64,000 nt of DNA from Methylomonas koyamae. GTDB lineage: Bacteria; Pseudomonadota; Gammaproteobacteria; Methylococcales; Methylomonadaceae. The notes below the pieces were generated by a model, which was not told the origin of the DNA, did no database searches, and saw nothing but the letters and a program-made list of their open reading frames with translations. The translations under genes and the position numbers were made by a program. Where the stretch lies: contig NZ_LUUK01000226.1 in assembly GCF_001644025.1 (NCBI RefSeq), positions 21,132 to 85,131 of the forward strand, read 5' to 3'. Of the stretch, positions 47,713 to 57,572 are shown piece by piece; position 1 is the first letter of the stretch, and each line of letters begins with the position of its first letter.

Positions 47713-50049
47713 ATGAAGATAGGACTATGGGCGCCGGCCCAAGCGCGCCGGACCTTACCGTTGCTGGCATTGGCGTTGGCGGCCAGTTTCGAGACGCTAG
47801 CCGACAATGGCGCCAGCCGTTTCGACCTGCCGCCGCAAGCCTTGGCCGCGACGCTGGAACAATTAGCCAAATCCACCGGCACCAAGCTGATTTATGCCGA
47901 CGCGGTCGTGCAAGGCCTGAGCGCCGAGGCTCTGCGCGGCCAATTCACGATCGGCCAAGCCTTGGAGAAAGTATTGTCGAAAAACGGCTTGCAATACGAA
48001 ACGGTCGGCGACGGCATGATCGCCATCAAAAAAGCCCCACCACCCAAACCGAAAGCGGTCAACGACGATTCGATTTTCGAACTCGGCGCGGTCACGGTGA
48101 GCGACAACGAACAAAACGGCAAATTGACCAGCAAGGACATTGCCACCTCGGTGGACATCATGTACGCCGACAAAATTGCCGATCAAAACGTGTTGACGGC
48201 CTACGACTTGTTCCACCGCATGCCAGGCGTGCAGGTCACTCAATTCGGCCAAGGCATCACGACCGGAAAAATGTCGTTTCGCGGTTTTAACGGCGAAGGC
48301 CGGGTCAACGCAGTCAAGCTTTTGATCGACGGCATTCCGAGCAACACCAATAGCGGCGACACCTATTTCGTCGATTCATTGTTTCCGCTAGACATCGAGT
48401 CGATTGAAGTGGTCCGGGGCACCAACGACGCCCGCTACGGCCTGCACTCCTTCGCCGGCAACATCAGCATGAACACCACCACCGGCGGTAACTACGTCAA
48501 GGGCCGGGTAGGTTACGGCAGCTTCAATACCCACGACATCCAATCCGGACTTGGCTACGAAAAGGACGGCTTCTCGCAAAATTATCAGATTTCCTACCGC
48601 GCCAGCGAGGGCTACCGCGACCACAGCGACACCGACAAAAACAGTTTTTCCGGCAAATGGTTTTACACGCCGGACGACCAAAAATACAAAATAGGTCTGA
48701 TCGCCCGCTGGAGCGAAGCCGGCGCTCAAGAACCGGGCTACATGACTTATCAGGAACAGCTACTCAATCAAACCCAAACCTTCGCCCGAAATGCCACTGA
48801 CGGCGGCAAACGCACGGTTGGTCAAGTCAGCACCCATTTGGACGTCAACCTCAGCCAAACCTTATTCTGGTCGTCCAAGGTTTACGGCACCTTGTTCGAC
48901 GACCAGCGCTACGTGACTTACGGCCCAGGCGCCATACAGCAAGAACGCGACCGCGACGAAATCCAATACGGCGCGATGACCTCGCTGACCTACCATCCGG
49001 TGGTCAGTTGGCTGGACGACTTTTCGCTGGAAACCGGCTTCGATTTCCAGCAACAGGAAAACAAATATCTGCGCTATCTGACCGATAGCCGGGTTCGCCG
49101 TAGCACAGGTTTGCGTAACGACGAGAAGTGGGACTTCTTGAACTACGGCGGCTACATTCAGGCCGTGATCAAGCCGTTCAAATGGTTAAAGCTGACGCCG
49201 GGCTACCGCGCCGACATCATCGACGGCAGCTTTTTCAATCACCGCGCTGGCTCGACCTACGGCGCCTATCCATTGAACGATTACGGCACTATTTCCCAGC
49301 CGAAAATCGGAGCGGTGATTACACCCATCGAAGGCTATAGCCTTTACGGAAACTGGGGACGCACATTTCAGGTAGGTTTGGGTCAAGCCACATTCATTCT
49401 GAATAGCAGCCAAAAGAATATTGGCCCTTCTTTGAACGACGGTTGGGAAGTGGGCATAAAACTAAAACCAGTGGATTGGGCCGAAGGCCGGGTCGCTTAT
49501 TGGGCGCAAGACGCCAGCAACGAAATCAGCCGCAATCTGGCCAGCGTGGATTCGACGATGATCGGCGCCACCAAACGGCAGGGCGTGGACATTGAGATCA
49601 AGGTTTATCCGACCGACAAAGTTGGTGTTTGGGCCGCCTACTCGTTGCAGGAAGCCAAAGTCACCAATCCGCCAGCTGTTTCCAGTGCGATGCAATACGT
49701 CGCAGGCAATCAGGTGGTCAATACCCCGAATTACTTGTTTTCGGCCGGCATCGATTACCAAATCCTGCCGCAACTGCGTTCGTCGCTATGGACCAGCGGC
49801 CAGGGAGACTATTTCGTAGACCAGGCCAATGTCCGCGGCAAATACGGCGAATACGCCTTGCTGAACCTGGATTTGGGCTATCAGGTGACCAAGGAAGTGG
49901 AAGTACAATTTCAGGCCAAGAACCTGGCAGACGTTCGCCGGGAATACGTTTGGTACGACGAAAGCTTCGGCGCCACCGCCCAACCGTTCTTCTCGCCGGG
50001 CGACGGCATTGCGTTCTACGGCGCCGTCAACGTCAAGTTTGATTATTGA
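47713..50049 (+). CDS. FecA-type TonB-dependent receptor with N-terminal STN signalling domain
   Basis: 778 residues: signal peptide (about 1-31), STN domain (FDLPPQALAATLEQLAKSTG ... VLSKNGLQYETV, about 36-105), plug (MPGVQVTQFG, VVRGTNDARYGLHSFAGNIS) and a barrel ending in Phe-Asp-Tyr. The STN domain is the part that signals to a FecR partner, which lies just upstream. These receptors import ferric siderophores or other metal complexes. In methanotrophs related FecIR-receptor sets also serve methanobactin or other metallophores; the ligand here is not evident. It overlaps the PepSY gene by one base (TGATG). Confidence 0.93.
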   Translation: MKIGLWAPAQARRTLPLLALALAASFETLADNGASRFDLPPQALAATLEQLAKSTGTKLIYADAVVQGLSAEALRGQFTIGQALEKVLSKNGLQYETVGDGMIAIKKAPPPKPKAVNDDSIFELGAVTVSDNEQNGKLTSKDIATSVDIMYADKIADQNVLTAYDLFHRMPGVQVTQFGQGITTGKMSFRGFNGEGRVNAVKLLIDGIPSNTNSGDTYFVDSLFPLDIESIEVVRGTNDARYGLHSFAGNISMNTTTGGNYVKGRVGYGSFNTHDIQSGLGYEKDGFSQNYQISYRASEGYRDHSDTDKNSFSGKWFYTPDDQKYKIGLIARWSEAGAQEPGYMTYQEQLLNQTQTFARNATDGGKRTVGQVSTHLDVNLSQTLFWSSKVYGTLFDDQRYVTYGPGAIQQERDRDEIQYGAMTSLTYHPVVSWLDDFSLETGFDFQQQENKYLRYLTDSRVRRSTGLRNDEKWDFLNYGGYIQAVIKPFKWLKLTPGYRADIIDGSFFNHRAGSTYGAYPLNDYGTISQPKIGAVITPIEGYSLYGNWGRTFQVGLGQATFILNSSQKNIGPSLNDGWEVGIKLKPVDWAEGRVAYWAQDASNEISRNLASVDSTMIGATKRQGVDIEIKVYPTDKVGVWAAYSLQEAKVTNPPAVSSAMQYVAGNQVVNTPNYLFSAGIDYQILPQLRSSLWTSGQGDYFVDQANVRGKYGEYALLNLDLGYQVTKEVEVQFQAKNLADVRREYVWYDESFGATAQPFFSPGDGIAFYGAVNVKFDY

Positions 50050-51188
50050 TGGCTTCGCGCACAGGCGGCACCCGCCGATTCTGGCGGGCGCTGCATCTTT
50101 ACTTGGGACTCAATCTAGGTTTGTTGCTAACGCTGACCGGCATTACCGGCAGCGTGTTGGTGTTTTACCAGGAACTGGACCCCATCCTGGCGCCGGTGCT
50201 GCTCGCCAAACCCAGCGCCAACCCGCCGCTAAGCTGGGAAGCCACTTACCAGGCTCTGCGCCGCGCCGAACCGGAACGGCCGCATGGCTGGCGACTGGAA
50301 AACCCGGAAAATCCGCTACGCGCCGTCACCGCTCGCTATTACAAACCCATCGAAACCAAACAGAAGTCGTTCGCGCCGCTGTTGGTATCGGTAGACCGCT
50401 ATACCGGTCAGGTCGTGCGGCGCCATCTTTGGGGCGACAGTCTGACCACCTGGCTGTACGACTTACATTACGCCTTATTGCTGGACCGGCCGGGCAAGCT
50501 GGTGATGGCGGTCATCGGCGGTTTGCTGCTGATCGCGCTAATCAGCGGCCTGGTGCTCTGGTGGCCGCATTCGGGCAAATGGCGAACAGCATTGACCTTG
50601 AAAAAACGCGCGAGCTCCGAACGCTTGATCTACGATCTGCATAAGCTGGCCGGCGTGTACGGTTGGCTCGTATTTGCGGTTTTGGCGATCACCGGCATCG
50701 CGTTGGAGATCCCCGAATACGTGAAGCCGTTGGTGATGCAGGCTGCGCCGATGCACGACCCGCCCAACCCGCGCTCCCGCCAATCCGGCGGCAAAACCAT
50801 CGACGTGGATACCGCCGTGTCGGCGGGAATGGCGCGCTATCCGAACGCGACACTGGTCTGGATCGAAACGCCAAACGACGCGGCCGGTAGTTACCGCATC
50901 AATCTGCGCCAGCCCGGCGAGCCGGGCCGGCGCTTTCCGAAAACCAACGTCTGGATCGATCAATATAGCGGCGAGGTATTAGCGGTGAACGCCCCCGAGA
51001 ATTTTAGCGGCGGCGAATTATTCTGGAGTTGGCTGCATCCTCTGCACAGCGGCGAAGCCTTCGGCTTGCCCGGCCGCTTGTTAATTTTCGCGGCGGGGCC
51101 GCTTTGCGCGCTGCTCTACGCCACCGGCTTGGTTCGTTGGTTACAAAAACGCCGAAGCCGTCACCAGTTTAAACCGCGGGGCAGCTAA
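50049..51188 (+). CDS. PepSY-associated transmembrane protein (PiuB-like)
   Basis: 379 residues, starting with the ATG that overlaps the receptor's stop. It has four membrane helices: LHLYLGLNLGLLLTLTGITG near the N-terminus, LVMAVIGGLLLIALISGLVL, LVFAVLAITGIALEIPEYV and a last one near RLLIFAAGPLCALLYATGLV. Conserved histidines are in RALHLYLG, DLHYALLL, DLHKLAGVYG and WLHPLHSGEAFG. Such proteins often follow siderophore receptors and are thought to be heme-bearing reductases that release iron from siderophores. The position strongly links it to the ligand taken up by the receptor. Confidence 0.9.
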   Translation: MASRTGGTRRFWRALHLYLGLNLGLLLTLTGITGSVLVFYQELDPILAPVLLAKPSANPPLSWEATYQALRRAEPERPHGWRLENPENPLRAVTARYYKPIETKQKSFAPLLVSVDRYTGQVVRRHLWGDSLTTWLYDLHYALLLDRPGKLVMAVIGGLLLIALISGLVLWWPHSGKWRTALTLKKRASSERLIYDLHKLAGVYGWLVFAVLAITGIALEIPEYVKPLVMQAAPMHDPPNPRSRQSGGKTIDVDTAVSAGMARYPNATLVWIETPNDAAGSYRINLRQPGEPGRRFPKTNVWIDQYSGEVLAVNAPENFSGGELFWSWLHPLHSGEAFGLPGRLLIFAAGPLCALLYATGLVRWLQKRRSRHQFKPRGS

Positions 51189-51196
51189 CCGAAGTA

Positions 51197-51215
51197 CCTT
51201 GAGTGCTCTTCAAGG
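51197..51215. repeat. Small hairpin between convergent genes
   Basis: CCTTGA and TCAAGG arms with a seven-base loop, 8 bases after the PepSY gene's stop. It is weak as a terminator because no T-run follows. Confidence 0.3.
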
Positions 51216-51338
51216 CAAAACCGGCGGCGTGCGTAAGGCCGTTTAAGCCCGGCAAGCTATGAAACGCTAAAATCCGAGCCGCGACGGAACCGTACACCGA
51301 ACTCGGCGGAACCTTCTAGCAGACACTGCCGAGTAAGC

Positions 51339-52229
51339 CTAGGCATTGCGCTGGCGCACTAAAAACCGGAATCCGCGAAACAGCAAACCGAGCGAAAACA
51401 CCACTAGCGACAATAGCACGAAGTTCTTGATCGTAAAGAGTTTTATCAATCGCGCTACAAATCCGTCCTCGTTGATACCACCCTCGGCAACGCCGTTCGG
51501 ATTTTGGCGAATATCCAAAACCGCTTTCCCCCCGGCGTGGGTTGGCGACAAAATCGGCACCGGTCCCAAATCCGTGGACACCTCCATCCTGTTTTCCAAC
51601 TCGGAAACCCCGAGAAAAGCAAAGCGCTGGTCGAGCCCCCAGCGTTGCTGAGTATCCTGCATCCACTGCCTGAGGGCCTGATCGTATTCCGCCAAACGAG
51701 CATTGATACTTACGTCCAACGCTTTGATATCGAAATAAGTCCATAGCAAACGGCTATACGTTTCTTCGCCGATTTGACTTCGAATGTCGTTCAGCAACTG
51801 ATCGTAAGCCGGCGCTTCAATCGCTAAGCCGTATACCTGTTGGAAGCGGTCATGGATGTCGCTTTGTCCTGGTAGCGAATTTTGCGCAACATGGCCGGTC
51901 ATCAGCGCTTCCATTCTGCGCTGCTCGACCAATAGCGCCTGAGTCATCGCCACTTGCGCCGAGAAATCCGCCGCAAACGGCTTACGCTCGACATTTACCG
52001 CCGGATTTTCGGCGGTGTTCGGTGTCTGTTCGACGCGACCGGTGCCGAGCTTGCTATCAGCGCCGGCCGTCGCCTCGGTAGTCGCCACCGAAACTCCGCC
52101 GCTCCTGGGCGCGCCGGCCCACGCCGGTTCTCCCCCGATCAACCAGACACATGCCGCCACGCAAGCCAAACGAGGCAACCTGAAAGGACTGATCCGAAAC
52201 AATGCCACGTCCGAGTTACCGCCCGGCAT
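51339..52229 (-). CDS. Exported protein with C-terminal membrane anchor, unknown function
   Basis: 296 residues from the ATG at 52229 (a TTG eight codons upstream is an alternative). A signal-like segment (LPRLACVAACVWLIGGEPAWA) is followed by a Ser/Thr/Ala-rich linker, a helical central part (QALLVEQRRMEALMTGHVAQN ... AEYDQALRQWMQDTQQRWG), and a C-terminal helix (LLSLVVFSLGLLFRGFRFLV) with an Arg-rich end. The mature domain is thus probably periplasmic and anchored at its C-terminus. I do not recognise the family. It lies 51 bases downstream of the VanZ-type gene on the same strand and may belong to that operon. Confidence 0.7.
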   Translation of the reverse strand: MPGGNSDVALFRISPFRLPRLACVAACVWLIGGEPAWAGAPRSGGVSVATTEATAGADSKLGTGRVEQTPNTAENPAVNVERKPFAADFSAQVAMTQALLVEQRRMEALMTGHVAQNSLPGQSDIHDRFQQVYGLAIEAPAYDQLLNDIRSQIGEETYSRLLWTYFDIKALDVSINARLAEYDQALRQWMQDTQQRWGLDQRFAFLGVSELENRMEVSTDLGPVPILSPTHAGGKAVLDIRQNPNGVAEGGINEDGFVARLIKLFTIKNFVLLSLVVFSLGLLFRGFRFLVRQRNA

Positions 52230-52280
52230 CGCGATGCGCCAAGCCGCCGGCAACCCATAATATCCAAACTCCAGTCAAAG

Positions 52281-54623
52281 CTATCTCCCGTTGAAGAGGT
52301 TCCGCCGCTTGGGCGGCGAATAATTCTGTTGCATGCGATCTCGGAACATTACCGCCATCGCATACTGCGCAAAAAAGCCGAGGGCAACGACGCCGGCATG
52401 CAGCGGATAAAACCGCCCGCGTAGCTCGGCTATCGGCGTCAAATGCGCTCGGTCGCTACTCAATAAAAACTGCAGCGTTGAAAAGACTTGATCGTATTTC
52501 AAGACGTACTGCTCGGTTCCCCAATTCACTAAGCGATATCCCACTTCGAACGACACCAGGAATGCCGCCAAAACCACCGAAAAGCGCTTAATCTTGAAAA
52601 ATACCGCGCTAACCGCCAGCGACGAACTTAACCAACTCACCAAAAACCAATAAATTCCGATATTCAACACGGCCCAGGCGTAACCGCCATTCGGCAATAG
52701 CTCGGTCAGATTGTCGGTCGCGGCCCGATCGACGACGATCCAAAAACCAAGCGGCAACACCACGGCCGCCCACACGCCGCCGACGACGAACAACCTGGCG
52801 AAATGACCGGAGCGTGCCAACGGCAACAAGGCCAGATGGTTGCCGCCTTGCTGCAAAATCGAAAATACACCGAATAAGCCCAAAAACCGGACCGCCAATT
52901 CCAAGTCGGCGTTGACCGGCAAGATCGGCGAACCCACGATATCATGCAGGCTTTCCAACGGCAGGCACAGGCGAACCATCAGCCATGCTCCCAAACCGTG
53001 CAAAGCCAAAACCTTGGGACAAAAACCCATGCCGGCACCGCGTCCCAGCGCATTTAATAAAAACGCCAACGGACCGCCGAAGCACCAAAAAAACAACACT
53101 GTCAAACCGAAAGCGCTCAGCGCCGGAAAATCGGCGGAAAACCACTCCCGAACGTTGTACGGTGTGCCTGGATACTGACTAACCCAGGTCAACGCGGCCC
53201 AAGTCACGCTTACCCCCAGCAACATCGGCCACCATCCGCCATTCGTGGACCTACCCTTCGCAACGGCGTTCGGCGACTCGGCGAGAACCGACGGCGGGTC
53301 GCCAAGTACCAACCGCGAGTCTTCGTAAAATTCCGCCAATATCCGCCCAGTCACTAAAAACCCCAACAGACCGCCACCGATTTCCAGCAACAAGTCGGTC
53401 ATATCGGAATTTTTGCCGGGGATAAACATCTGCCCGGATTCGACGACCAACGCGACGACGGCAATTGCCAATCCCGACACCCACCGGCGCGGCCGCTTCG
53501 CAAGCGCTACAAACATCACCCGGCAAAAGCCCCCAACCGGGACGAAAAATAGCAGTTTGTGGAATACCTCGGTGATGGCTCGGTATTCGGTGCCGTAGTA
53601 ATACGCCCGCAAAGGTACGCTGAAAAACCGGCTCTCCCATCCGAGCAGCGCTTGACGCTCGAAACGAAAATCGTAGGGATACCAAAGGGTCGCGATCAGC
53701 AGCAAACCCCACGACACGTAGCCCAACCTCCCGTAAAGCGTTAAGCGACGCGCTAGCGTATCGCCATGCAGTCCAGCCGCGGATTGCCAGCCGCGCCGGC
53801 CCAACAAACGCAGACCCAAACCGCCGCCGACCACCGCCAAGCCGATATCGGTCACATCGGTTACCCGGCTGTAAACAAACAGTTGGAAACCCTCTATCGC
53901 CAGAGCGGACCAGAATACCCGCCACAATATCTGGCGTGGCGTCATCGGGGTCAACTTCGCCCAAAGCCAAGGCACCGGCACCCAAAGCGCGACATCAGCC
54001 AAAATATCGTAGACATTCTTCAGCCAATCGCCAGTCAGACCGCCGAAAGGCAATAGGATGATTCGGTCCTCGTGCCACTTATGGTAGAACTCGACCGGAC
54101 TGAGAGTCAGATCCAGCGGCAACACGCTATAACCGAATAAACCGGCCAAATAGAGTTGCAAATACGGAGTGACGCCTTGATATCGAAGCTGCCATGCGAC
54201 CAGCCAGCTCATCAATCGCTCGCCCCACCGCCACCAAACGGCCAGCCCGACCGCCCCGCCAAAGCTTTCCGCGACCACATCGTTGATCGACACGGTACGT
54301 GGCGGGAAGAAGACCTGGGTAAATTCGATGCCCAAGCACAATCCCAAGCCCGCCAGCCACACCAGCGGCGTTGCCACAATCCGGGCCGCCTGACTCCGCT
54401 GATAAGACCACCAGCCCAACCAGCCAAACGTCAGCGGCACGAACAACAAGATGTTGGCTACCCAGTCCGCTCGGGAAGCAATACCCAAGTCCAAATAGGG
54501 AATTTGTTGAAACCGCCGCCACCCCTGTCCAAAAGACAAGCCGTTATACTGCCACGGCACCAAACTGCCGTAGATCACAAAGACCGTGTATAAAACACAA
54601 GCCAGCAACAACCGATTTTTCAC
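52281..54623 (-). CDS. Large membrane protein with three VanZ-like modules
   Basis: 780 residues from a GTG at 54623 (KNRLLLACVLYTVF follows). The longer frame would run into the upstream DHH gene. More than 15 hydrophobic segments are visible. Three copies of a VanZ-like signature occur: GIEFTQVFFPPRTVSINDVV, EGFQLFVYSRVTDVTDIGLA and VESGQMFIPGKNSDMTDLLL, each followed by a Gly-rich helix. VanZ-family proteins include a teicoplanin-resistance factor and many membrane proteins in exopolysaccharide clusters; their biochemistry is not known. It follows the DHH gene by 19 bases and APS kinase further upstream. Confidence 0.8.
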   Translation of the reverse strand: MKNRLLLACVLYTVFVIYGSLVPWQYNGLSFGQGWRRFQQIPYLDLGIASRADWVANILLFVPLTFGWLGWWSYQRSQAARIVATPLVWLAGLGLCLGIEFTQVFFPPRTVSINDVVAESFGGAVGLAVWWRWGERLMSWLVAWQLRYQGVTPYLQLYLAGLFGYSVLPLDLTLSPVEFYHKWHEDRIILLPFGGLTGDWLKNVYDILADVALWVPVPWLWAKLTPMTPRQILWRVFWSALAIEGFQLFVYSRVTDVTDIGLAVVGGGLGLRLLGRRGWQSAAGLHGDTLARRLTLYGRLGYVSWGLLLIATLWYPYDFRFERQALLGWESRFFSVPLRAYYYGTEYRAITEVFHKLLFFVPVGGFCRVMFVALAKRPRRWVSGLAIAVVALVVESGQMFIPGKNSDMTDLLLEIGGGLLGFLVTGRILAEFYEDSRLVLGDPPSVLAESPNAVAKGRSTNGGWWPMLLGVSVTWAALTWVSQYPGTPYNVREWFSADFPALSAFGLTVLFFWCFGGPLAFLLNALGRGAGMGFCPKVLALHGLGAWLMVRLCLPLESLHDIVGSPILPVNADLELAVRFLGLFGVFSILQQGGNHLALLPLARSGHFARLFVVGGVWAAVVLPLGFWIVVDRAATDNLTELLPNGGYAWAVLNIGIYWFLVSWLSSSLAVSAVFFKIKRFSVVLAAFLVSFEVGYRLVNWGTEQYVLKYDQVFSTLQFLLSSDRAHLTPIAELRGRFYPLHAGVVALGFFAQYAMAVMFRDRMQQNYSPPKRRNLFNGR

Positions 54624-54642
54624 GGCAACACCGAAAGTCCGT

Positions 54643-55605
54643 TCATCGCAAATCAGAATAGCGTCGATTGAAGGTTTCCACGAACTCGTCGAATCTATCG
54701 ATAGCCAAATCGTCGATCCCCGCCGCCGCCTTACGGCCGCCGCCGCCGAAGCCGGCACATAATTCGTCGGCACCGGCCTTGTTGGTCAAAGGCGCGCGGA
54801 CACTGACTTGGTAGCTGCCGCGAGCGTTGACACCGACGATCGCATGGGCACGCTCCGGCGCCCCGTTGGCCAAGGCGTTGGCCCACACGCCGCTGACGCG
54901 CCTGGCCCATTTTTGGTCCGGCAACACATAAACCGCGATCGCCTCGTTGCTAAACTCGGGCTCCAAACCCGCCGCGGCCGCCATATCGGCCGCGTATCCA
55001 TCCAGCAATTGCCGATACAGTTCCGGCTGGTCGGCAACGAACTGGAACGGGGTCGCGTAAACGCTCAATCGGCGAAATAAATCGTCCGGGGCGACATTCA
55101 AATCTTCGAGACAACTGCCGTACGCGTTGTAATTAATGCAAATGCCGAGCTGGCGTAGCTCAAGCAATTTCCGTGCCGATAAACTCAGCGACTGGGCCGC
55201 CTCCGCCGCGCCGCTATCAAGATTGTCGCCGTACGCCCCCACCACCGCCCACGCGACGTGACGCCCAGCCAAATACGCGTTCATCAGCAAACTGGTACAG
55301 CAGTCGGACGCGGTGTCGATGCGATGGCTAAAGCGGGGGTGTATTGGTATTTCGCCGGCGAAATGATGGTCGATGTAAAATAACTCGACACCACCCGCCA
55401 GCAACTTCAACAGCGCCGCTCGATTGCGGTCCAGCGAAACGTCCAGCACCGTCACCCGATCGCCGGCACGCGCCGGCACGCGCTCCAGCAATGCGATGTC
55501 TCGCTTGATACCGGTTACCAAAATCGAGGGCTCGGGATAAGCCAGCCGCCATTGCAATAGCGCACAAATGCCGTCGGCATCGCCGTTAAAGACGTCGTAT
55601 TGCAT
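54643..55605 (-). CDS. DHH-family phosphoesterase
   Basis: 320 residues from the ATG at 55605 ([17 protein letters not shown]). Motifs: NGDADG (7-12), [14 protein letters not shown] (77-81), VGAYGDNLD, and a C-terminal DHHA1-like [19 protein letters not shown]1 enzymes use Mn2+ to cleave small phosphoesters; NrnA-type members hydrolyse short RNAs and 3'-phosphoadenosine 5'-phosphate (pAp). It overlaps the APS kinase gene by 20 bases. Since PAPS use yields pAp, a pAp-removing role is an attractive inference, not shown by sequence. Confidence 0.8.
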   Translation of the reverse strand: MQYDVFNGDADGICALLQWRLAYPEPSILVTGIKRDIALLERVPARAGDRVTVLDVSLDRNRAALLKLLAGGVELFYIDHHFAGEIPIHPRFSHRIDTASDCCTSLLMNAYLAGRHVAWAVVGAYGDNLDSGAAEAAQSLSLSARKLLELRQLGICINYNAYGSCLEDLNVAPDDLFRRLSVYATPFQFVADQPELYRQLLDGYAADMAAAAGLEPEFSNEAIAVYVLPDQKWARRVSGVWANALANGAPERAHAIVGVNARGSYQVSVRAPLTNKAGADELCAGFGGGGRKAAAGIDDLAIDRFDEFVETFNRRYSDLR

Positions 55606-56230
55606 CGCCCGCCTCGTCGCGTTCGGCGGCAACCACGCCGCGCGCCGTCAAGACCCGCATGACCTGCTCCACGCAAGCCTTCAGCTCCGCCTGATCGGTA
55701 TTCACGATCAATTCCGGGTGGTCCGGCGGCTGATAAGGCGACGAAATACCGGTGAAATGCGGGATTTGGCCTTGGCGCGCCTTTTGGTACAAGCCTTTGA
55801 CGTCGCGACTCTCGCACACGTCCAGACTGCAATTGCAATAAATCTCGATGAAATCGCCGTCGGCGACCAAGCGCCGCGCCAGTTCGCGCTCGGCGCGAAA
55901 CGGCGAAATGAAGGCCGTCAACGTAATCACGCCGGCTTCCAGCATTAACTTGGCCAATTCGCCGACCCGTCGGATATTCTCGTGACGATCGGCATCGCTA
56001 AAGCCCAGATCGCCGCACAAGCCGTGCCTGACGTTATCGCCGTCCAACACGAAGGTCAAACAACCCAGTTCGTGCAAACGCTCTTCGACCGCATGCGCCA
56101 AGGTGGATTTGCCTGCCCCCGACAATCCGGTAAACCAGAGTATCGCCGAGCGATGTCCGTTCAACGCTTCCCGCCGGGCGCGAGTCACGCTGGCTTGATG
56201 CCAGATCGTATTGCAGCTCTGCTGTTTCAT
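55586..56230 (-). CDS. cysC: Adenylylsulfate (APS) kinase
   Basis: 214 residues. It phosphorylates APS to PAPS with ATP. The Walker A is GLSGAGKS, followed by the APS-kinase signature [20 protein letters not shown] and [19 protein letters not shown], then [18 protein letters not shown] and [20 protein letters not shown]. The ATG at 56230 has AGGGAC upstream. A 20-base overlap with the DHH gene suggests translational coupling. There are no ATP-sulfurylase or PAPS-reductase genes nearby, so PAPS may be for sulfation rather than assimilation. Confidence 0.95.
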   Translation of the reverse strand: MKQQSCNTIWHQASVTRARREALNGHRSAILWFTGLSGAGKSTLAHAVEERLHELGCLTFVLDGDNVRHGLCGDLGFSDADRHENIRRVGELAKLMLEAGVITLTAFISPFRAERELARRLVADGDFIEIYCNCSLDVCESRDVKGLYQKARQGQIPHFTGISSPYQPPDHPELIVNTDQAELKACVEQVMRVLTARGVVAAERDEAGDAIRRL

Positions 56231-56431
56231 GCCGTCCCTAACCGATTAAAAGGCTAAAGACTACTTGATTCGGCGCTCTCAAACAATTGCCCCAAAATGT
56301 CGCGGGCCAACGCCACCAGGCTTACGGCCGACGACCATTTTGGCATTCGCGCTTGCGACCGTTATGATAGCCGGGCCGGCCACGCGACGAGCCGGCCCAC
56401 GCCCGTGCTCCCCGCAACTCGGAAACCTGAA

Positions 56432-57556
56432 ATGAGACACCCCGAATTCCCGCTGATCGACGATCTGATTTACCTGAACCACGCCGCGGTCGCGCCGTGG
56501 CCGAAACGTACCAGCGAGGCGGTGATCGCCTTCGCCGAGCAAAACAGCCGCTACGGCTCGCACTTTTACCTGGACTGGCTGAAGAAACAAACCGAGCTGC
56601 GCGAGCAATTCCGCGACTTGCTGAACGCGCCGTCCGCCGACGATATCGCGCTGGTCAAAAACACCTCGGAGGCCTTGTCCTTCGTCGCCTACGGCCTTAC
56701 TTGGCAAGCCGGCGACAACATCGTCTCCAGCAACCAGGAATTTCCGTCCAACCGATTGCCGTGGCAATCGTTGGCCGACCAAGGCGTCGAGTTCCGCGAG
56801 GCCGATATGCGCGACGGCGCGACGCCGGAAGACGCGTTAATCGCGCTGATCGACCGCCGGACCCGCTTGCTGGCGGTCAGCTCGATCCAGTTCGCCGACG
56901 GCCTGCGCCTGAATCTCGAACGACTGGGCGAGTTCTGTAAAAAACGCGATATCTTGTTTTGCGTCGATGCGATTCAAAGTCTGGGCGCGGTGCGATTCGA
57001 CGTGCAAGCCTGCGGCGCCGATTTCGTGATGGCCGACGGCCACAAGTGGCTGTTCGGCCCGGAAGGTCTAGGTGTGTTCTACACGACGCCGGCCGCGCGC
57101 GACCGTCTCAAGCTGACGCAATACGGTTGGCACATGATGAAGGACACGCACAATTACGAAAACCGGCCGTGGGAAGTCCACCCCACCGCCCGCCGCTTCG
57201 AATGCGGCAGTCCGAATATGGTCGGGATTCATGCGCTGTCCGCCAGCTTGTCCTTGCTGCTGGAAACCGGCATGGCCACCATCGAATCTTTGGTGTTGGA
57301 ACGCGCCGCCTATTTGCGCGAGCGAATCGGCGCCGATCCGAATTTGGTGTTGCTAGCCCCACCCGCCACGCCGTTGCAATCGGGCATCGTCACCTTTCAA
57401 CACCGCCGCGCCGACAATGCCGCCCTGTACCGGCATTTGCAGCGCCATCAAGTGGTCTGCGCGCCGCGCGGCGGCGGGATACGCTTTTCCGCGCATTTTT
57501 ATAATAGCTTGACCGAACTCGACCGGGCGCTGGACATCGCCGGCGCGGCGGCCTGA
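56432..57556 (+). CDS. Class V aminotransferase (cysteine desulfurase/isopenicillin epimerase type)
   Basis: 374 residues from the ATG at 56432; the upstream part of the frame has no family match. It is a PLP-dependent fold-type I enzyme with IYLNHAAVAPWPKRT, LVKNTSEALSFVAYGL, FCVDAIQSLGAVRFDV and the PLP lysine in DGHKWLFGPEG. No mobile active-site cysteine loop typical of IscS is obvious, so it is a class V aminotransferase of unknown substrate. It sits divergent from cysC and 16 bases upstream of an MFS gene, with which it probably forms an operon. Confidence 0.87.
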   Translation: MRHPEFPLIDDLIYLNHAAVAPWPKRTSEAVIAFAEQNSRYGSHFYLDWLKKQTELREQFRDLLNAPSADDIALVKNTSEALSFVAYGLTWQAGDNIVSSNQEFPSNRLPWQSLADQGVEFREADMRDGATPEDALIALIDRRTRLLAVSSIQFADGLRLNLERLGEFCKKRDILFCVDAIQSLGAVRFDVQACGADFVMADGHKWLFGPEGLGVFYTTPAARDRLKLTQYGWHMMKDTHNYENRPWEVHPTARRFECGSPNMVGIHALSASLSLLLETGMATIESLVLERAAYLRERIGADPNLVLLAPPATPLQSGIVTFQHRRADNAALYRHLQRHQVVCAPRGGGIRFSAHFYNSLTELDRALDIAGAAA

Positions 57557-57572
57557 GCGGCGGCGAGATCCG

